DNA of 64,000 bases from Selaginella moellendorffii (lineage: Eukaryota > Streptophyta > Lycopodiopsida > Selaginellales > Selaginellaceae), in assembly GCF_000143415.4 (NCBI RefSeq), contig NW_003314262.1:1167960-1231959 (forward strand), in the 5' to 3' direction. The notes below the pieces were generated by a model. That model searched no databases, was not told where the DNA came from, and saw only the letters and a list, made by a program, of their open reading frames with translations. The translations under genes and the position numbers were made by a program. The stretch's first letter is position 1. Each line of letters opens with the position of its first letter. Positions 23,037-36,559 of the stretch are shown here, one piece after another.

Positions 23037-24455
23037 TTACATAATTCGCTGGGATCTTCCTGCGAGCTCCGCCATCACAGCCGGCTGTTGTTTCCTTCGA
23101 TGCTTGTCAATGGTTTGCATTGTCATAGATCCCACCTTGTCAAAAGCAACCTGAAACAACGTGTCACGCATGTTTGCTCAAGGCAGTCACACTGTAAGAG
23201 ATCGAAATTTACCTTAAACAGCACATCCGGATCAAACGACCGTCTTGCAAAGTCTTGCACAACCTTGACCAATTCATCTGCATGTTTCATGGGCAGAAGT
23301 TCTTCTTCCTTCATCTGTAAGAATTCATGATACACATTAATGCTCGTGACAGACAAAAAACAAAAACGAGATAAAATTTCAGACCTTTAAGATGCCCAAA
23401 GCAAATCTGAATAGCACTTTTGCTCCCTCATTGAAGAGAACGTCCCAAATTCTCATTGTTGTCTGAAAGAGAAGCTGTAACCACAAGCACAGACCAAAGC
23501 AAACACGGAGTGTTACCTCCGATGGTAGTGTTTTCGCAAAAAGGCACAGAAACCATTCGGTTGTTAGCAGCGACACATCAAAATCCATCGCCTCAAAATG
23601 AAGCGCCAGCCTAGAAACAGAAGAACAACTTAAGCACTTCCTTAACATAAAAAAAACCCAACCTCGTGCATTTCTTTCTCAAGAGCTCTTTGAATACTCG
23701 CTGCTCGATGTGGCATCCATATAGATTGTCCGAGTAAGTGTCCGAAAGCAAGACGTTCTCCAGCAGCACAGCCAGCATCCAGAACGCGTCCTCTTCGGTT
23801 TTCATGACCACGAGCAGTAATCCTGCCACAAAATTCATTCCCTGGATGGACGCGTGCCTGAGCAACACAGAAGAAAAGAACCGAAGCTAGCGATTTACCT
23901 GACAGTATCCAACTCGCGAATCACGAAAGGAGTAAGCCACCAACACTCGCCGGAGCGTCTGCTGGCCAGCCGGAGAGCTGAGCCATGGGTGCGTTGGAAA
24001 CGTTCTATCCAAGTCCTGGATAAGAAAAGAGGAGCTTAACAAAGTCACTGGAAAAATCCCGAGAGAGATCTTACGTGATCGATCTGGCGAGTGGCAGCAG
24101 TCGTTTTGTCGCGAACAGCATCGACGAGATCCTTGTAATAGCTGTGTGGAACAGTGGATCTCTTCTTGGCGGCGCCGGAGAGGAAGAGCCAAATCCTGGG
24201 GCGGAGCTGCGGGGGGATCCCTTTCCTGATGAGCATTCTCAGCTGTATGGCATTGAATGCCGCGATGAACGAAAGGGATTGCTGCGCCTGGCAATGGAGA
24301 TACCAGGCGGCGCCCTTGCTCGCTTCCAGCTCCCACCATTGCCGCCCGCGCTCGCGCACTCGATCCTTGACTCGCTCCACCACTGCGGCGTCCTCGGCGC
24401 ACACATCGACGGTGAAACAATGCAGGTCACGGATTTGGATCATCCTCCTCTTCAT
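23037..24455 (-). CDS. TBC-domain Rab GTPase-activating protein
   Basis: Seven exons on the minus strand: 24075-24455, 23899-24015, 23663-23841, 23517-23610, 23385-23462, 23213-23314 and 23037-23150. They join in frame to about 354 residues. TBC signatures are present: RKGIPPQLRPRIWLFLSGA, then DLDRTFPTHPWL (the IxxDxxR-type box, with the Arg finger in DLDRTFP), and VGYCQGMNFVAGLLLLV-like (VGYCQ|GMNFVAG, the YxQ glutamine finger). Both catalytic fingers are kept, so GAP activity on a Rab is likely. The target Rab is unknown. The last exon ends GRSQRIM-stop; an alternative splice donor overlaps that stop. Confidence 0.9.
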
Positions 24456-24536
24456 CGTCGCTCATTCCATCGACTGACTTATAAACCCTAAACGAAGAAC
24501 CCTAAAAGCTCAACGGTCTCTTTTTTTCCCCCTTTC

Positions 24537-24979
24537 TTATACAATCCTTTCATCACTGGCTCGCTCGATTGCTCGTGAGCGCGCCGCCGATTGTGACATA
24601 GATTCTCTCGCGCGGACTTCCACTTCCTCCTGCGCCATCGATTGGTTACGAAAGGATCTTCTTGGAATTGGAAATCCTCTACCTGGAATTGCCGGATCTC
24701 CTTTTGCTGCTGTGCTTGCTGGCGCCCTAGCTGGCTGAGAAGCTCGCCCACAGCGCTGGTCACGCGCTCGTTCACGGCATCCGCGAATGCCTTGCCCAGG
24801 AAGAAGGCATTGAGAATCTCGCGGCTCTCCTCCTCCGGCTCCTTGCCTGCGCGAGATATGGGCAAATTCTTCTTACCACCGGCAGCTCGGCAGGAAAATC
24901 TTCGCGGTGCGCGCCTCGTTGGCATCCGGCCGCCAGGAATCGGCGGCGAGCAGCCAAGGAAGCTCGCCAGAGCCGCCAT
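24537..24979 (-). CDS. Small plastid protein, At4g13200-like
   Basis: Two exons, 24683-24979 and 24537-24629, split by a 53-bp intron, give about 129 residues. The N-terminus (MAALASFLGCS...RRAPRRFSC) looks like a chloroplast transit peptide. The core EILNAFFLGKAFADAVNER, then VGELLSQLGRQQAQQQKEI and EEVEVRARESMS, forms an amphipathic helix and coiled coil. This resembles the plant family of Arabidopsis At4g13200, reported in plastoglobule proteomes; that assignment is from memory. Molecular function is unknown. Its ATG lies only 56 bp from that of the divergent HEMF gene. Confidence 0.75.
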
Positions 24980-25035
24980 AGCCACCACTGGTCGCCAAAA
25001 AATAGGGCTCCGAATGGATTAGGGAGGAGGAAGTG
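24980..25035. promoter_or_regulatory. 56-bp divergent intergenic promoter
   Basis: The start codons of the plastid protein (minus) and HEMF (plus) are separated by only 56 bp, so both 5' UTRs and promoters must be compact or overlap the neighbouring coding sequence. No TATA box is evident. Confidence 0.6.
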
Positions 25036-26627
<1,592 letters not shown>

Positions 26628-26721
26628 TGATCTTCTTTTTTTTTTCTCGGGAATGTACTCACTTTTCCAAGTCACGTACCGATCTCTATAAGTTGATTAT
26701 TTACACAGCCAAATCGAGGAG

Positions 26722-29700
26722 CTACCATCCGCCTCCGCCACCCGAGCTCCCCCCCCATCCATCATCAGTTTGTTGCTGTTGCTGCTGTTGCCCCCATCCA
26801 TTGTCATGGTGTTGTGGCTGTTGTTGTTGAGCTCCCCAGTTACCACCCTTCGACCAGGATGACCAGTGATCTGGAAACCAAGACGAGAAAGCTGAGAACA
26901 AACGAGCAGCTACACTATATCTTAAAACTTACCTCCGCCAGCAGGAACAGCAGCAGCGGCAGCAGCTCCTTTATCTCGATCGCGATCCCATCCGCCTCGT
27001 CTATCTTGATCCCATCCACCGCCGCTTCTTCCATAGCCACCACCACCACCACCACCACCTTGAGAGTTGTCCCATCCCCCTCTCGAAGAGCCACCACCTC
27101 TGTTGTCTGTCCAGCCTCTGCTGCCAGCTTTTCTGGGGTCGCCAGACGGTACCATAGCAGCGGCAGCACGCCGTGGAGGAGCCTCGGGCACGGGATCATT
27201 GATGTGCTTCTGGAAGTATGCCACCAGCTTGTCTGGAGTGTCCAAGTATCTGTGCCTGAACCGGAAGCCTTTGGGAGAAACGCTGACATACTCGTGGTGG
27301 ACGTTGATGCTCTTGAGGTAGGACAGAGTGAAGACTCCTGGGTGCTCGTAGCACACCGAGAAGTAGTATGGTATGCGAGCCGGGTTTGCTTCCTTCTCAG
27401 CTCGCAAGATGTTGTCTACTTCCTCCTTCGTCCCCTGCTTAAACTTCCGATAGCGAAACATTTCTCGCCAGTGGCCAACCAGAGGATCGACATAGCGAGC
27501 AATAACCTGCATGCAGTAAGAGCTAGTTTTTAGCATCAACAAAGGGAAACAAACACCACGACGCACCTCGTCCAGGTCTTCAAACGTATCTTCTCCGATC
27601 TTGAGCGTTTTCCCAAGGCGGAGGAGACTTGTCATGCTGCTCACGTCCTTACCACCTTCAACTATCTCTATGTGAGTGAACACATTAGGATAGAACTTCA
27701 GCGTCATTGACAAGTGAGACGGTCCTTTGCTACTGGGGCGAATGATCCCGTCGCCAATCTCTTTGTCAGCCAGTGACTGCAAAAGCACACAAAAAAGAAA
27801 AGGTTAGCGACTTGGATCCAATTAGCAAACTGTTTGAAATGCGCACCTGCGTGGCCTCTAGCAGCGATATATTTCGAAACTGGGGATGGACAATCATCCG
27901 GGCCTTAAATGTCTTGTGCTTCTGTTCCTCGACTTTCTTCCTTGCTTTCTCTTCTTCATCCTGGAAGAAAGTCGGGTTCACCTGATAGTAGCGATCTCTT
28001 GGCCGCCCCGGTATCCAGTGATCTCCTCTTAAATCACTTCCCTTGCTCGTTAAATCCAATAGAAACTTGGCTTTGTGAACCTCTTTGATCCTGCAGGTGA
28101 GTATACTACCTTCGGCCACCTTGTCGGCCGGATCAACGTCCCGGTCATCTGACAAGTCCTCCCTCCTGATAAATCCTATCAGCCCCGATTCCAGAACCAC
28201 CATCACCTTGTTCTGCTGCACTTTCCGCACGGTCGCTTGGATGATTCTCCCTTCACACAAAGTCTCTTCGCTTTCTTGCGAAAGCATATAGAAGACTTCG
28301 TCGGGCTCGGGGCTCATGTACTTGACACGCCAGTCCTGGTAGCCATGTTGGAGTTCACGTTTAATATCCATCAGCGTCTCCAGCTTCTTCCCAGAGACCC
28401 CCCTCTCTTGAACAACTTTGGCATACTCCTCGATAACCAGGTTCCGTAAAACCCGGGGATGGTCTCGAACATGCTCCACAGCCAGCTCAAGTGCTTCTTC
28501 GTCTGCTGTCTCTCCATGTTCTTCGCAGTAAGCATCTTCTGCCATCTTCTTGGCGAGGTCGTACGACTCAGGATGGATTCTCGTGTCCTCCAGAGGATCA
28601 AGGGTCCCAGAAGGAACTTGACCAGAGCCCCGGATCCTGATGAAACCAGCGGCATTGATGAAAACGTTCCGCTTCATCAGCTCTAGCGAGGTAAGCATCT
28701 CCTTCCGTGAGCTCACCCGCCCGGCACCCTGAATAGCGCGTTTGATGTAAGCGGCCTTCCTTGGTCCAAGACCAGCCACAAACTGCAGCGGTGCGAAAAG
28801 CCAATCGTGTGACGCAGCCATATTCACGTCCACCCCAACTTGATTTGTGACCGTCACCATCACCCTCTCCACTGCTTCATACAGCTCGTCAGGAGTGAGA
28901 AAGTTTTGAAGAGGATGTAGCTTCAAAGACAAAATCTCCCTGGAAGGGCCACACAAGGATGACACTACTGCCAGCGGGTTCTGGAGATAGCGGCCTAGAG
29001 CAACAGCACGCCTCACAATTCCTGAAACAGTACGAGGTACACGAAATTAGAAATCAACATCCGACAAAACGTTTTCTATACAAACCTGGCTGCTGCTGAA
29101 GCTGCTCTTCGGACACGCGAGAATACTCGTAAAGCCGAGGAATGGTCTCGTCACCATAAACCAGCGGTATCATATCTATGCCGTCCGCAAGGTCACGCGG
29201 ATGCTCTTCTACAATCTTAAAAATCACTTGCTGCAAAAGTTCACACTGTTAGTGACGCGGACACACTAAATCTAACCACAATACCTCAAAAATGTCGTCC
29301 TTCAGGAAGCGGCAACTCATATTGGCTGCTCCAAGAACCACCACATGTGGCTGGTGCTCCGTCATGAACTGCAATAGACGTTGCTGATCATTTTTCTTTC
29401 TTTGCTGCTGCTCATAGCTCCCAGTTCGGACAGTCAAATAACCGGCATGAAGAGTGTCGATTATTTCACCAGCCGAATCGAGCATAACAAAAGCCGTAGC
29501 AGGCTTTCCCGGTCCCCAACAGCATGCCAATACACGTGCGCCTTCTTCATCTCGGTCGTCTTGTTCACCTGGCCGTGGATATGGAGCAACAGATATCCAT
29601 TTCCAAAGCTGATCCGCGCAGTTCGTAGCCACCCACTGTTTAGCTCTGCCCGTCAAAACCACCCTCGTCTCCCTTTCCATAGACGGAAGTAAAAATGTTG

Positions 29701-32328
29701 AAACCGCATCCCTGAGAATCTGTTTCCGCTGCTCATTCCACAGCTGAGCTGTTATACTGACCCCATCACTTAGATACAACGGCTCAAACTCTTGAAAGAG
29801 TGTAGCAGTTGCATCCTTCGGTATCCCAATGCTGACCTCCAAAAGTTTTTCCTCTTCAGCCTTTTGTATCAACAACCACTGTCCATCTTCAAAAGCTTTT
29901 ACTGGTTTGTTCAGAAGCCATTTAACGTCCGCATATTGATGGAAGGGATCTATAACTCGATTTCCCTCGACCGTGGGCTTTGTGGTCACAACAGCTCTGT
30001 CCATGTAAAAGTTCCTTATATATTCACGTGCAGCGGGCTCGGCACTTATCTCCACGGCTGCCTGAAGAAAGTAACACAAGGTGAGACAAGCCGTCGTTAT
30101 AGACATTCTTACCATGTGCCTTGCTCCACGAAGCACAGATTGAATATCGGAGAATTCTCCTGCTAGACGGGTAGCAGCGATTTCATCGGGCGTGGAAGTA
30201 GCATCATCAAACTCGTGTTTCTGCATAATTTGTAAGAGGGTATGTAAAAAGATGGTTTAAGTGATGCAACAACTACCACTTTACCTTGTACATGTTCAGA
30301 AGATTGTCTCCAAACAGGTCTGGACTCAAACCGAAAAACTGGGTAACGCTTCCCAGACCATGTTTGCGGCAGACACTGTAGAAGGAACGACGTTTTGGCC
30401 GTCGAAACTTCCCTTCCTCGACCTCAACTTCATCGGGTGGACAGTAGAGATTAAACTTTGCGTCGATGTCGTCAACACATTGCTCGGACGGCGCGTCCAT
30501 AAGAGACTCGAGTATCCTACTAAGAAACTCGGCGTTCTGATCACCAGCACGCTTTACATAAGCATCTTTAAGGGCCGACTTTCGTCGCTGAAGTAGCAAC
30601 CATTTCTTATCCCAATACTGTACTATCCAAAGCACCTGAAAGAAATAAAAAACATTCACGAGTGTGTTGTGGCCAGAATATAACGTACTTTATAATGCCG
30701 AAGAGTTGGTCTTGCTTCGTCCCCATCTGCGTCTATTGACTCTTGTTCCTCATAGATAAGATCTTTGCACATCTCCTTACGATACATCCCTATGAAAGGG
30801 ACCTATTCTTGAGAGCATTAGGGACGAAAGAATGTGAAAACGAAGAGTAGTTACCTCTACTTCATGAAGCAGCTGTATGACGTTTGCTATTTGCTTGATC
30901 ACCTCTACCTTGTCGGTATTTACAACATGTTGTAACTCCGGCCTCTGATCAGGAAGAGCAAACTTGCCAAATGCCCGTTCGTAAACCCATTCTGCCTCCC
31001 TAGCAATCTCCGCTTGTGGAAGTGGGAGGATAATTTCAGCCATGGGCTGCACGAAAGAAAAAACAATCTAGTGTAAGACAACTGGAAACTTCGAAGAGAA
31101 TGTTACCTGAAGCCTTTCAGCAATGTCCGTTTCACGAATTCGGTCGTCATTTTCTGTCATGTACTTCTCTTCCAAAACACTCGGCTCAAATTCCTTCGCA
31201 AGTCTTCCTCGACCAGCATCATCCTCGTCATGGGCACCTTCTTCTCTTTCTGCTTCGGAAACACGTATGCGCCGGTCCTCCAGCAGTTGCGACACATCAC
31301 CAAAAATTTCCTGAGCCTCCTGAAGGGCACTTGATGATATTCCTGGTGCTTGCCGGGAATACTTCTTCTTTTTGGGCCTCTTAGTTCTGTACACACGATG
31401 TTAAAACCTTGCTAGCACTTCAAAGGCGTAAGCAGACCTCAGAAGCTGACCATTCTCGTCTGTCTCGTCTTCATCAACGATAAAGTCAGCCATTTCGTCC
31501 TCTTCGCCAAGGTCATCCTCCCCTTGCTCTTCTTCAGCAACATCTTCAGGAGCGACACCTGACCAAGCACCCCCTAAGTTCACAGGAACATGTGTAAAAG
31601 CTCTACCTTCGTCATCACCAAAAAGCGTGTACTTAAGGGCCTCTTCAGCTGTGCGCCCTCGCCTTCCTCCTTCCTCGTCCTCCTCTTCATCAGAAAGGCC
31701 GACAGCACCTCCCTCTGTTCTCGCTTTCTTAAGTCTCTTAAACTTTTTATTTTCCTGCCAAAAAGCCTTCATCAACAAACAAGCAAAGAGAAAAAAAAAA
31801 AACTCGCAAACACACCGACTGGGAAGGCCTCTTAAACCGGACGCTTGCCTCCTCCAGGAGATCGTAATCGTCTTCATCCAGTTGATCATTGTGCTCTCTA
31901 GAGGCACAAGCACGGCTTGAAAACTACATTCGAAGACACAAAGCAAACTCAAACCTCTTCTTTCGTTTCTTCTTCTTGACTCGCTCTTCCTCGTCAGTCG
32001 CTTGCCGGGCATCATCCTCTGCTTCCTCCGGTTCCTCTTCCTCCTCCTCATCTCCATCGATTATAAAATCATCCTTCTCGTATTCATCCTGTCCCTCTGC
32101 GAATTTCTCCGAGAATTGAACCAAAACCCGAAAATGCAAGCCGCAAATCGCCTACCTTCCTCGTCTTCGTCATCATCGTCCAATCTCTCGGGCGCTTCCT
32201 CTTCTTCTTCTTCTCCCTCGTCGTCCCGCTCGTAATCATCGTCTACACACACCCCAGCGGCTCTAGGAGACCAAAGAGAGGAGGAAGAAAGAAGGAGCGC
32301 GCTGCTACATACCTTCCCGGACGCCCAT
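26722..32328 (-). CDS. SPT6L: Transcription elongation factor SPT6-like
   Basis: A long many-exon gene on the minus strand, roughly 1,450-1,550 residues; not every exon edge was resolved. It begins MGVRE in a 16-bp first exon (32313-32328). Domains in order: very acidic N-terminus (about 32242-31440), KKFKRLKKAR segment, death-like/HtH region (about 31390-30270), YqgF-like fold (about 29290-29560, VLACCWGPGKPATAFVML), helix-hairpin-helix (about 28740-28800, FVAGLGPRKAAYIKRAI), S1 domain (about 28080-28290) and tandem SH2 (about 27190-27890). The Gly/Asp/Arg-rich tail carries GW/WG repeats and ends GGGGGW-stop. SPT6 is a histone chaperone that travels with RNA polymerase II. The GW/WG tail fits the Argonaute-hook reported for plant SPT6L. 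It converges with HEMF, 135 bp apart. Confidence 0.94.
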
Positions 32329-32431
32329 TGCTCTGCCACTGCCCTAACCTAAACCCTGCTAAGGGCTTTTATATAGTGAAAGTTTTGTTTTAATTAAACA
32401 CCCATTACTTTGTTAACTAATCACTTCTCTA

Positions 32432-32914
32432 TCACCTCACAGGGATTTTGATCCAGCCATTGGCAAATCCCAGCGCCAGGATAACGAAGGGAGTGGAGAA
32501 GCCAAATATGACGATGTATGGCAACAGCGTCGACATTGGCCCTCTACCTTCACGCTCGGCGGCCGATTGCCAGTACCTATAGAGATCGATCAAAGCAAAA
32601 ACACTCTCACTTCTTTGCAAGAATCCAAAAGGAAATCACTCACTCTTCCGGTTCCTCTTCCTTGGTTATGAACTTTCTCTTCTCCTTGCTGCTGCTTCCT
32701 CCATCGCCCCCTGCCGAAGTTAATGAATTCACGCACAGCCCAAGAAGCAATCCATACCGAAGAGAGCGCAGGTCCCTCGCCATGACTTGCCAGGCGAATG
32801 TAGCTTCTTGTCCAGTGTTGGAGACGCTAGCAGCAGCAGCTTCAAGCGCGGCTTCGTCGTAAGCAGACGCGATACCACCGGAAGAGGAGCCACCGCGAGC
32901 CAAGCAGCAGCCAT
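32432..32914 (-). CDS. Small single-pass membrane protein, probable plastid
   Basis: Three exons, 32758-32914, 32644-32710 and 32432-32576, give 122 residues in frame with introns of about 47 and 67 bp. The N-terminal ~50 residues are Ser/Lys/Arg/Leu-rich, as in transit peptides. Then come KEKRKFITKEEEPEEYWQSA and one hydrophobic segment, LLPYIVIFGFSTPFVILALG, ending ANGWIKIPVR. The conserved-looking C-terminal half resembles an uncharacterised plant plastid membrane family, but I cannot name it. It starts 103 bp beyond the SPT6L start, same strand. The longer ORF in another frame upstream lacks an ATG. Confidence 0.65.
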
Positions 32915-33017
32915 GGACGAAACTCTGAGAGCTCAATCCACTCGACTGTCTCTTTCGCTCAGCCTCGACTCGTCTCTGTTTAGTAGCAAAGACGAGCTTT
33001 GTTTTTGTTGTGGCTTT

Positions 33018-35147
33018 TTATGTCGTCGCCACAAGTTCCTTGTAGCCCCTGAAGATATCCCGTGCCTCGGGGTGGCAATCCAGAAACATGTCCTCGAACA
33101 CTTGGCGGCGCATATGCAGGTAGCAAGGCGGGTAGTCCTGCTTGATGATGTGCTTGGCTTTGAGCCATGCAACCAGCCTGTGCCGCGGCTTCACCCTGTC
33201 CTCCAAGTCGTAGCCGAAAAACTGCGGGAACTTGAGCAGCTCGTCCATGTCGAGCTGCATGTCCTTGAGCAGATACTCAGTGGTGGCCATCACGCGCTGG
33301 TCATCCCTGTACAGCAGCGGCATCCGGACCTGGACCAGCGTCTTGAGTTGCTTCTCCGTGATTCCCAATCGCCTCAGCCGCTCCAGCCGAGATTCTATGA
33401 AACCGATGGGAACGGCCATCGCATAGACGAGTATCTCGTTGAAGGCATCGCTGTGCCTCCGGAATCCCAGCTCCTCGAAGTACTTGACTTTCTCGTCCAC
33501 GAACTCAACGCTCTCGCCCAGCACCGACGGCCGTCGACGGAGGAACGCTGCCAGTCCCCGGGTGGTGAAGCCCAAGCTCGACTTGAAATACTCGATCACG
33601 GGCTTCACTTGCGTGTTGATGTCGTAGTTCATGATGGCCGGATGCTTGGTGAGCATGGTAGCCAAGTCGTGCTGCTCCACCCGAAGGCTCTTGTAGAACG
33701 CAAGCCGGGTTTTGACTTCATCGAGCTTGAGTCCCATGAACTCCGGATACACGTACATGATGTCCGCCAGCTGCGACGACTTCACCCCCAGGAAGAGCAA
33801 GAAGTTGGCCTTGCGACGCAGGCAAGTGCTTACCATGTCGCTCAGCAGCTGCGGGCATTTGCACAGCAGAGCACCAACGCTCTTGCGACGAAAACCGAGG
33901 CCGTCCAGAAACTCCACCTTGGGGATGATGTTGCTCTCGAGGCTGTAAGCCAGCACCCGGGGATTCTTGAGTATGATCCTCTTGGCGTGAGCGCGCTGGA
34001 CGCCGATTCCCTTGAGATACTCCACCTTGTTGATGACGCTCTTGTCCAGGTTGAGCACCAGCAAGCGTGGAAACCTGGTCACCAGCGAGAGCAACTCGTC
34101 GTCCTCCAGCAGCAGCACCGTCTTGAAGTACTTCACAATCTGCGTCAACTTTGCGATGTTGCAGCCGACCAGAACAGCCGGATCATCGCGCACCATCTTG
34201 ATCGCCGCCTCCTTGGACGCGCCAACTTGCTGCTGGATCGCCACCACCAGCGCCTCGGCATTCACCTGGCTCAGAACCTCCACCCGCGTGGGAGCATCCG
34301 TGATGATCTTGCCAATCACCGTCTTCGCGACACCGAGTCTCTCTAGCTGCTGGATCACCGGTCTCAGCTCCTCTTCCAGCTCCACGCGGAAAGCCCAGGG
34401 ACAATGGTACACGGCCTCTCCCAGCTCCCTGGGGCCTAACCCGAGCTCGGAGAGGATCCCGACCGTGTCCAAGCAGTCTCTCAGACTGTAGTGGAGAATT
34501 TGCCTGTTCCTCTTGAGCAAGTGCCAGAAGTTCCTCTTGGGAATGCCTTTGCCTTCCATGGCCTTGGCAGTGCGGAGCAGTCCCATGTCTCCACAGAGAT
34601 CCACGCGAGGGAAGACAAGGGAGTCATTGGCGCTAGCCATGCCAATGCTCTCCAGGAAAGGCTCCATCTCATCCACACCTTCCTTTTGCATCACCGCTTC
34701 CACCCACGTCCTCACCTGATCGTAGCTGCGCTCTTGCTGCTGCTGCTGCTGATCGCCAGCACCTCGCAAGCGCTGCACCACGGAATTGATGTAGGTTGGA
34801 GCGCCAGTGCTGATGAAGACGGCGTCGTCCAGCGGCACTCCACGCCGGAAGTGGAGATAGTTTTGCAGCGCCATTGCCACGGCCTGGCGGATGCGGCAAT
34901 CGGAAGGTGAAGGGCGCGAGGGCGACGAGGAAGAGGACCATGCGGCACCGGCGCCATACGTGAATCCATACAGCGCCTTGACGTAGTCGCATTTGGAGGC
35001 CACATCGGTGGAGAGAGCGCTGCCGCTGCTGCCGCTGATGATCCCAATGCCGCCGCCGCCGCCGCTACTGCTGCTGCTGCTCTCCACCAGCGAGCACAGA
35101 AAGCGATGGCCGTGGCGGGCAGCGACGACCCTGGCGAATGCGGCCAT
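33018..35147 (-). CDS. mTERF family organelle protein
   Basis: Single-exon, 709 residues, starting MAAFARVVAARHGHRFLCSL, an organelle-targeting-like leader followed by Ser/Gly runs. From about residue 200 it consists of repeated mTERF motifs: LGLGPRELGEAV, LGVAKTVIGKIITDAP, VTRFPRLLVLNLDKSV, ILKNPRVLAYSLESNI, LLCKCPQLLSDMV and LTKHPAIMNYDIN. These have Leu/Pro at the typical helix positions. mTERFs bind organelle nucleic acid and act in transcription, splicing or ribosome biogenesis; which role, and mitochondrion versus plastid, is not decidable. Being intronless is common in this family. A relic of its 5' end lies near 37.65-37.75 kb. Confidence 0.92.
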   Translation of the reverse strand: MAAFARVVAARHGHRFLCSLVESSSSSSGGGGGIGIISGSSGSALSTDVASKCDYVKALYGFTYGAGAAWSSSSSPSRPSPSDCRIRQAVAMALQNYLHFRRGVPLDDAVFISTGAPTYINSVVQRLRGAGDQQQQQQERSYDQVRTWVEAVMQKEGVDEMEPFLESIGMASANDSLVFPRVDLCGDMGLLRTAKAMEGKGIPKRNFWHLLKRNRQILHYSLRDCLDTVGILSELGLGPRELGEAVYHCPWAFRVELEEELRPVIQQLERLGVAKTVIGKIITDAPTRVEVLSQVNAEALVVAIQQQVGASKEAAIKMVRDDPAVLVGCNIAKLTQIVKYFKTVLLLEDDELLSLVTRFPRLLVLNLDKSVINKVEYLKGIGVQRAHAKRIILKNPRVLAYSLESNIIPKVEFLDGLGFRRKSVGALLCKCPQLLSDMVSTCLRRKANFLLFLGVKSSQLADIMYVYPEFMGLKLDEVKTRLAFYKSLRVEQHDLATMLTKHPAIMNYDINTQVKPVIEYFKSSLGFTTRGLAAFLRRRPSVLGESVEFVDEKVKYFEELGFRRHSDAFNEILVYAMAVPIGFIESRLERLRRLGITEKQLKTLVQVRMPLLYRDDQRVMATTEYLLKDMQLDMDELLKFPQFFGYDLEDRVKPRHRLVAWLKAKHIIKQDYPPCYLHMRRQVFEDMFLDCHPEARDIFRGYKELVATT

Positions 35148-35291
35148 TCCCTCTCACCCCATTCTTCTAGAACCCTAAAACCCTAGATTCGATGTAAGCA
35201 TTTTTCTTAATCTCATTTGACCATAAATTTGACATTTTACAATTTGTCTCAAACAAAAGCAAACCAAGAACTAATTCCTGGTGATTCGGAT

Positions 35292-36458
35292 TCATGTCAC
35301 AGCCCTCAGAGACGGTCGATAAACCACTGCTCCACTGTAATCATCCATGAGCTCGGCAGGTATCTGGCTCCAAGTGTTTGCGTTCAGGTCGTAAACCACA
35401 ACTGGATTCTCCTCCGAGAAGCAAACAAGATTGCCATCGGCAGCAGTCTTCACTTGAAACATACGACGATATAATCCCTTCTTTAGAATGCAGATTATAT
35501 GCACAACAGAAACTGTAACCAAGCTGCCATTGTTGTCAACTCTCCATATGCCAAAACCATCCAGTCCTTTATAATCTCTTGCATACACCCAGGCGCTTGC
35601 AAAGTATTGCTGACCATTGTACTCCCATAGCCTCGAGGCACACCGGCCCGGCTGTGGCAAAACGCAGTGGAATTTTCCTTTGAGGCCTGTTGTGAACCTA
35701 AGGCTGGGCACCACACTCCCAACGCTCCACTCGCAGCATCTGATGTCATACACGCGCAAAGTAGTGAGGTTGTAATAGAAGTCGTCCATGCCTGGGAATG
35801 TGGGGGTGTTGCTCCCAAGGTTCATGTTGAGTAGCCCCGCTCTCTTGGTTCTAGCTTTGACGTGAGCTTGCGAGAAGTGCAGCATGCCTAGTGCCGACCA
35901 CACTCGAGTGGCCGAGTCGTACACGTAGCCAGTGTGGCCCGTTGCAGCAGCACCCGAGTGGTGCACGCCCAGCTTGAAGAAACCACTGCCATCGTCCACA
36001 AACATCACAAAGTCGTCGATGGTCGCTGCTTCTTCTGTGTGCTTCCACTGCAGCGCTGGTATCTCCGTCCATTCCCGGGTGAGTGGATTACCGACCAGGA
36101 AATAGTACTCGAGCGCTTGTGGTGGTACAAAAACACGGGGCACGCAGTGGAGGCATACAAGGCCGCCAGCAGAAGCCACGACCTTAGCAAAAGCAAAGGA
36201 TTCCTGCACTGGGGGTAGCTTGAGCTCTCGCCTGTTACCCAACGCTCCAAACGCATAGCAGCGCTCGTGCCCAAAGGAGCTTGTCATGATCCGGGGGGCC
36301 GCTCTGACACCAGCGTTGCGGCACCACAGGTGGCGAAAGGTGTGCGACTTGATGATGGACTTCCATGACTTGCAAACGACCAAGCAACTCGACAGCGTGG
36401 CCAGGTCCACAAAGCTCAAAATCCTCTCCAAAGTATCATCCTGGGTGATGGACTCCAT
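35292..36458 (-). CDS. F-box protein with kelch-like C-terminus, copy 1
   Basis: Single exon, 388 residues. The F-box spans about residues 1-45 (MESITQDDTLERILSFVDLATLSSCLVVCKSWKSI, i.e. LxxIL...L..C..VCKxW). The rest is a plant F-box-associated/kelch-like beta domain, with TREWTEIPAL, VYDSATRVWSALG, VYDIRCCEWSVGS and VVYDLNANTWSQIP repeats. It likely acts as the substrate receptor of an SCF ubiquitin ligase; the substrate is unknown. A second copy lies at 37817-39034. Confidence 0.9.
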   Translation of the reverse strand: MESITQDDTLERILSFVDLATLSSCLVVCKSWKSIIKSHTFRHLWCRNAGVRAAPRIMTSSFGHERCYAFGALGNRRELKLPPVQESFAFAKVVASAGGLVCLHCVPRVFVPPQALEYYFLVGNPLTREWTEIPALQWKHTEEAATIDDFVMFVDDGSGFFKLGVHHSGAAATGHTGYVYDSATRVWSALGMLHFSQAHVKARTKRAGLLNMNLGSNTPTFPGMDDFYYNLTTLRVYDIRCCEWSVGSVVPSLRFTTGLKGKFHCVLPQPGRCASRLWEYNGQQYFASAWVYARDYKGLDGFGIWRVDNNGSLVTVSVVHIICILKKGLYRRMFQVKTAADGNLVCFSEENPVVVYDLNANTWSQIPAELMDDYSGAVVYRPSLRAVT

Positions 36459-36559
36459 CCCTTTGCTTGAAGGCTTAGGATCTAAAAGTTATAAACCCAA
36501 AAGGATTTTTCTTTGAACTTTAAAGGTTTTTTTAAGACTTACAGGGTAACTATTAGGGC

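Noticed and set aside
32787-34346. 519-codon plus-strand ORF opposite the mTERF gene
   Set aside because: It is the antisense of the GC-rich mTERF coding sequence, with low-complexity His/Leu/Val composition and no domain.
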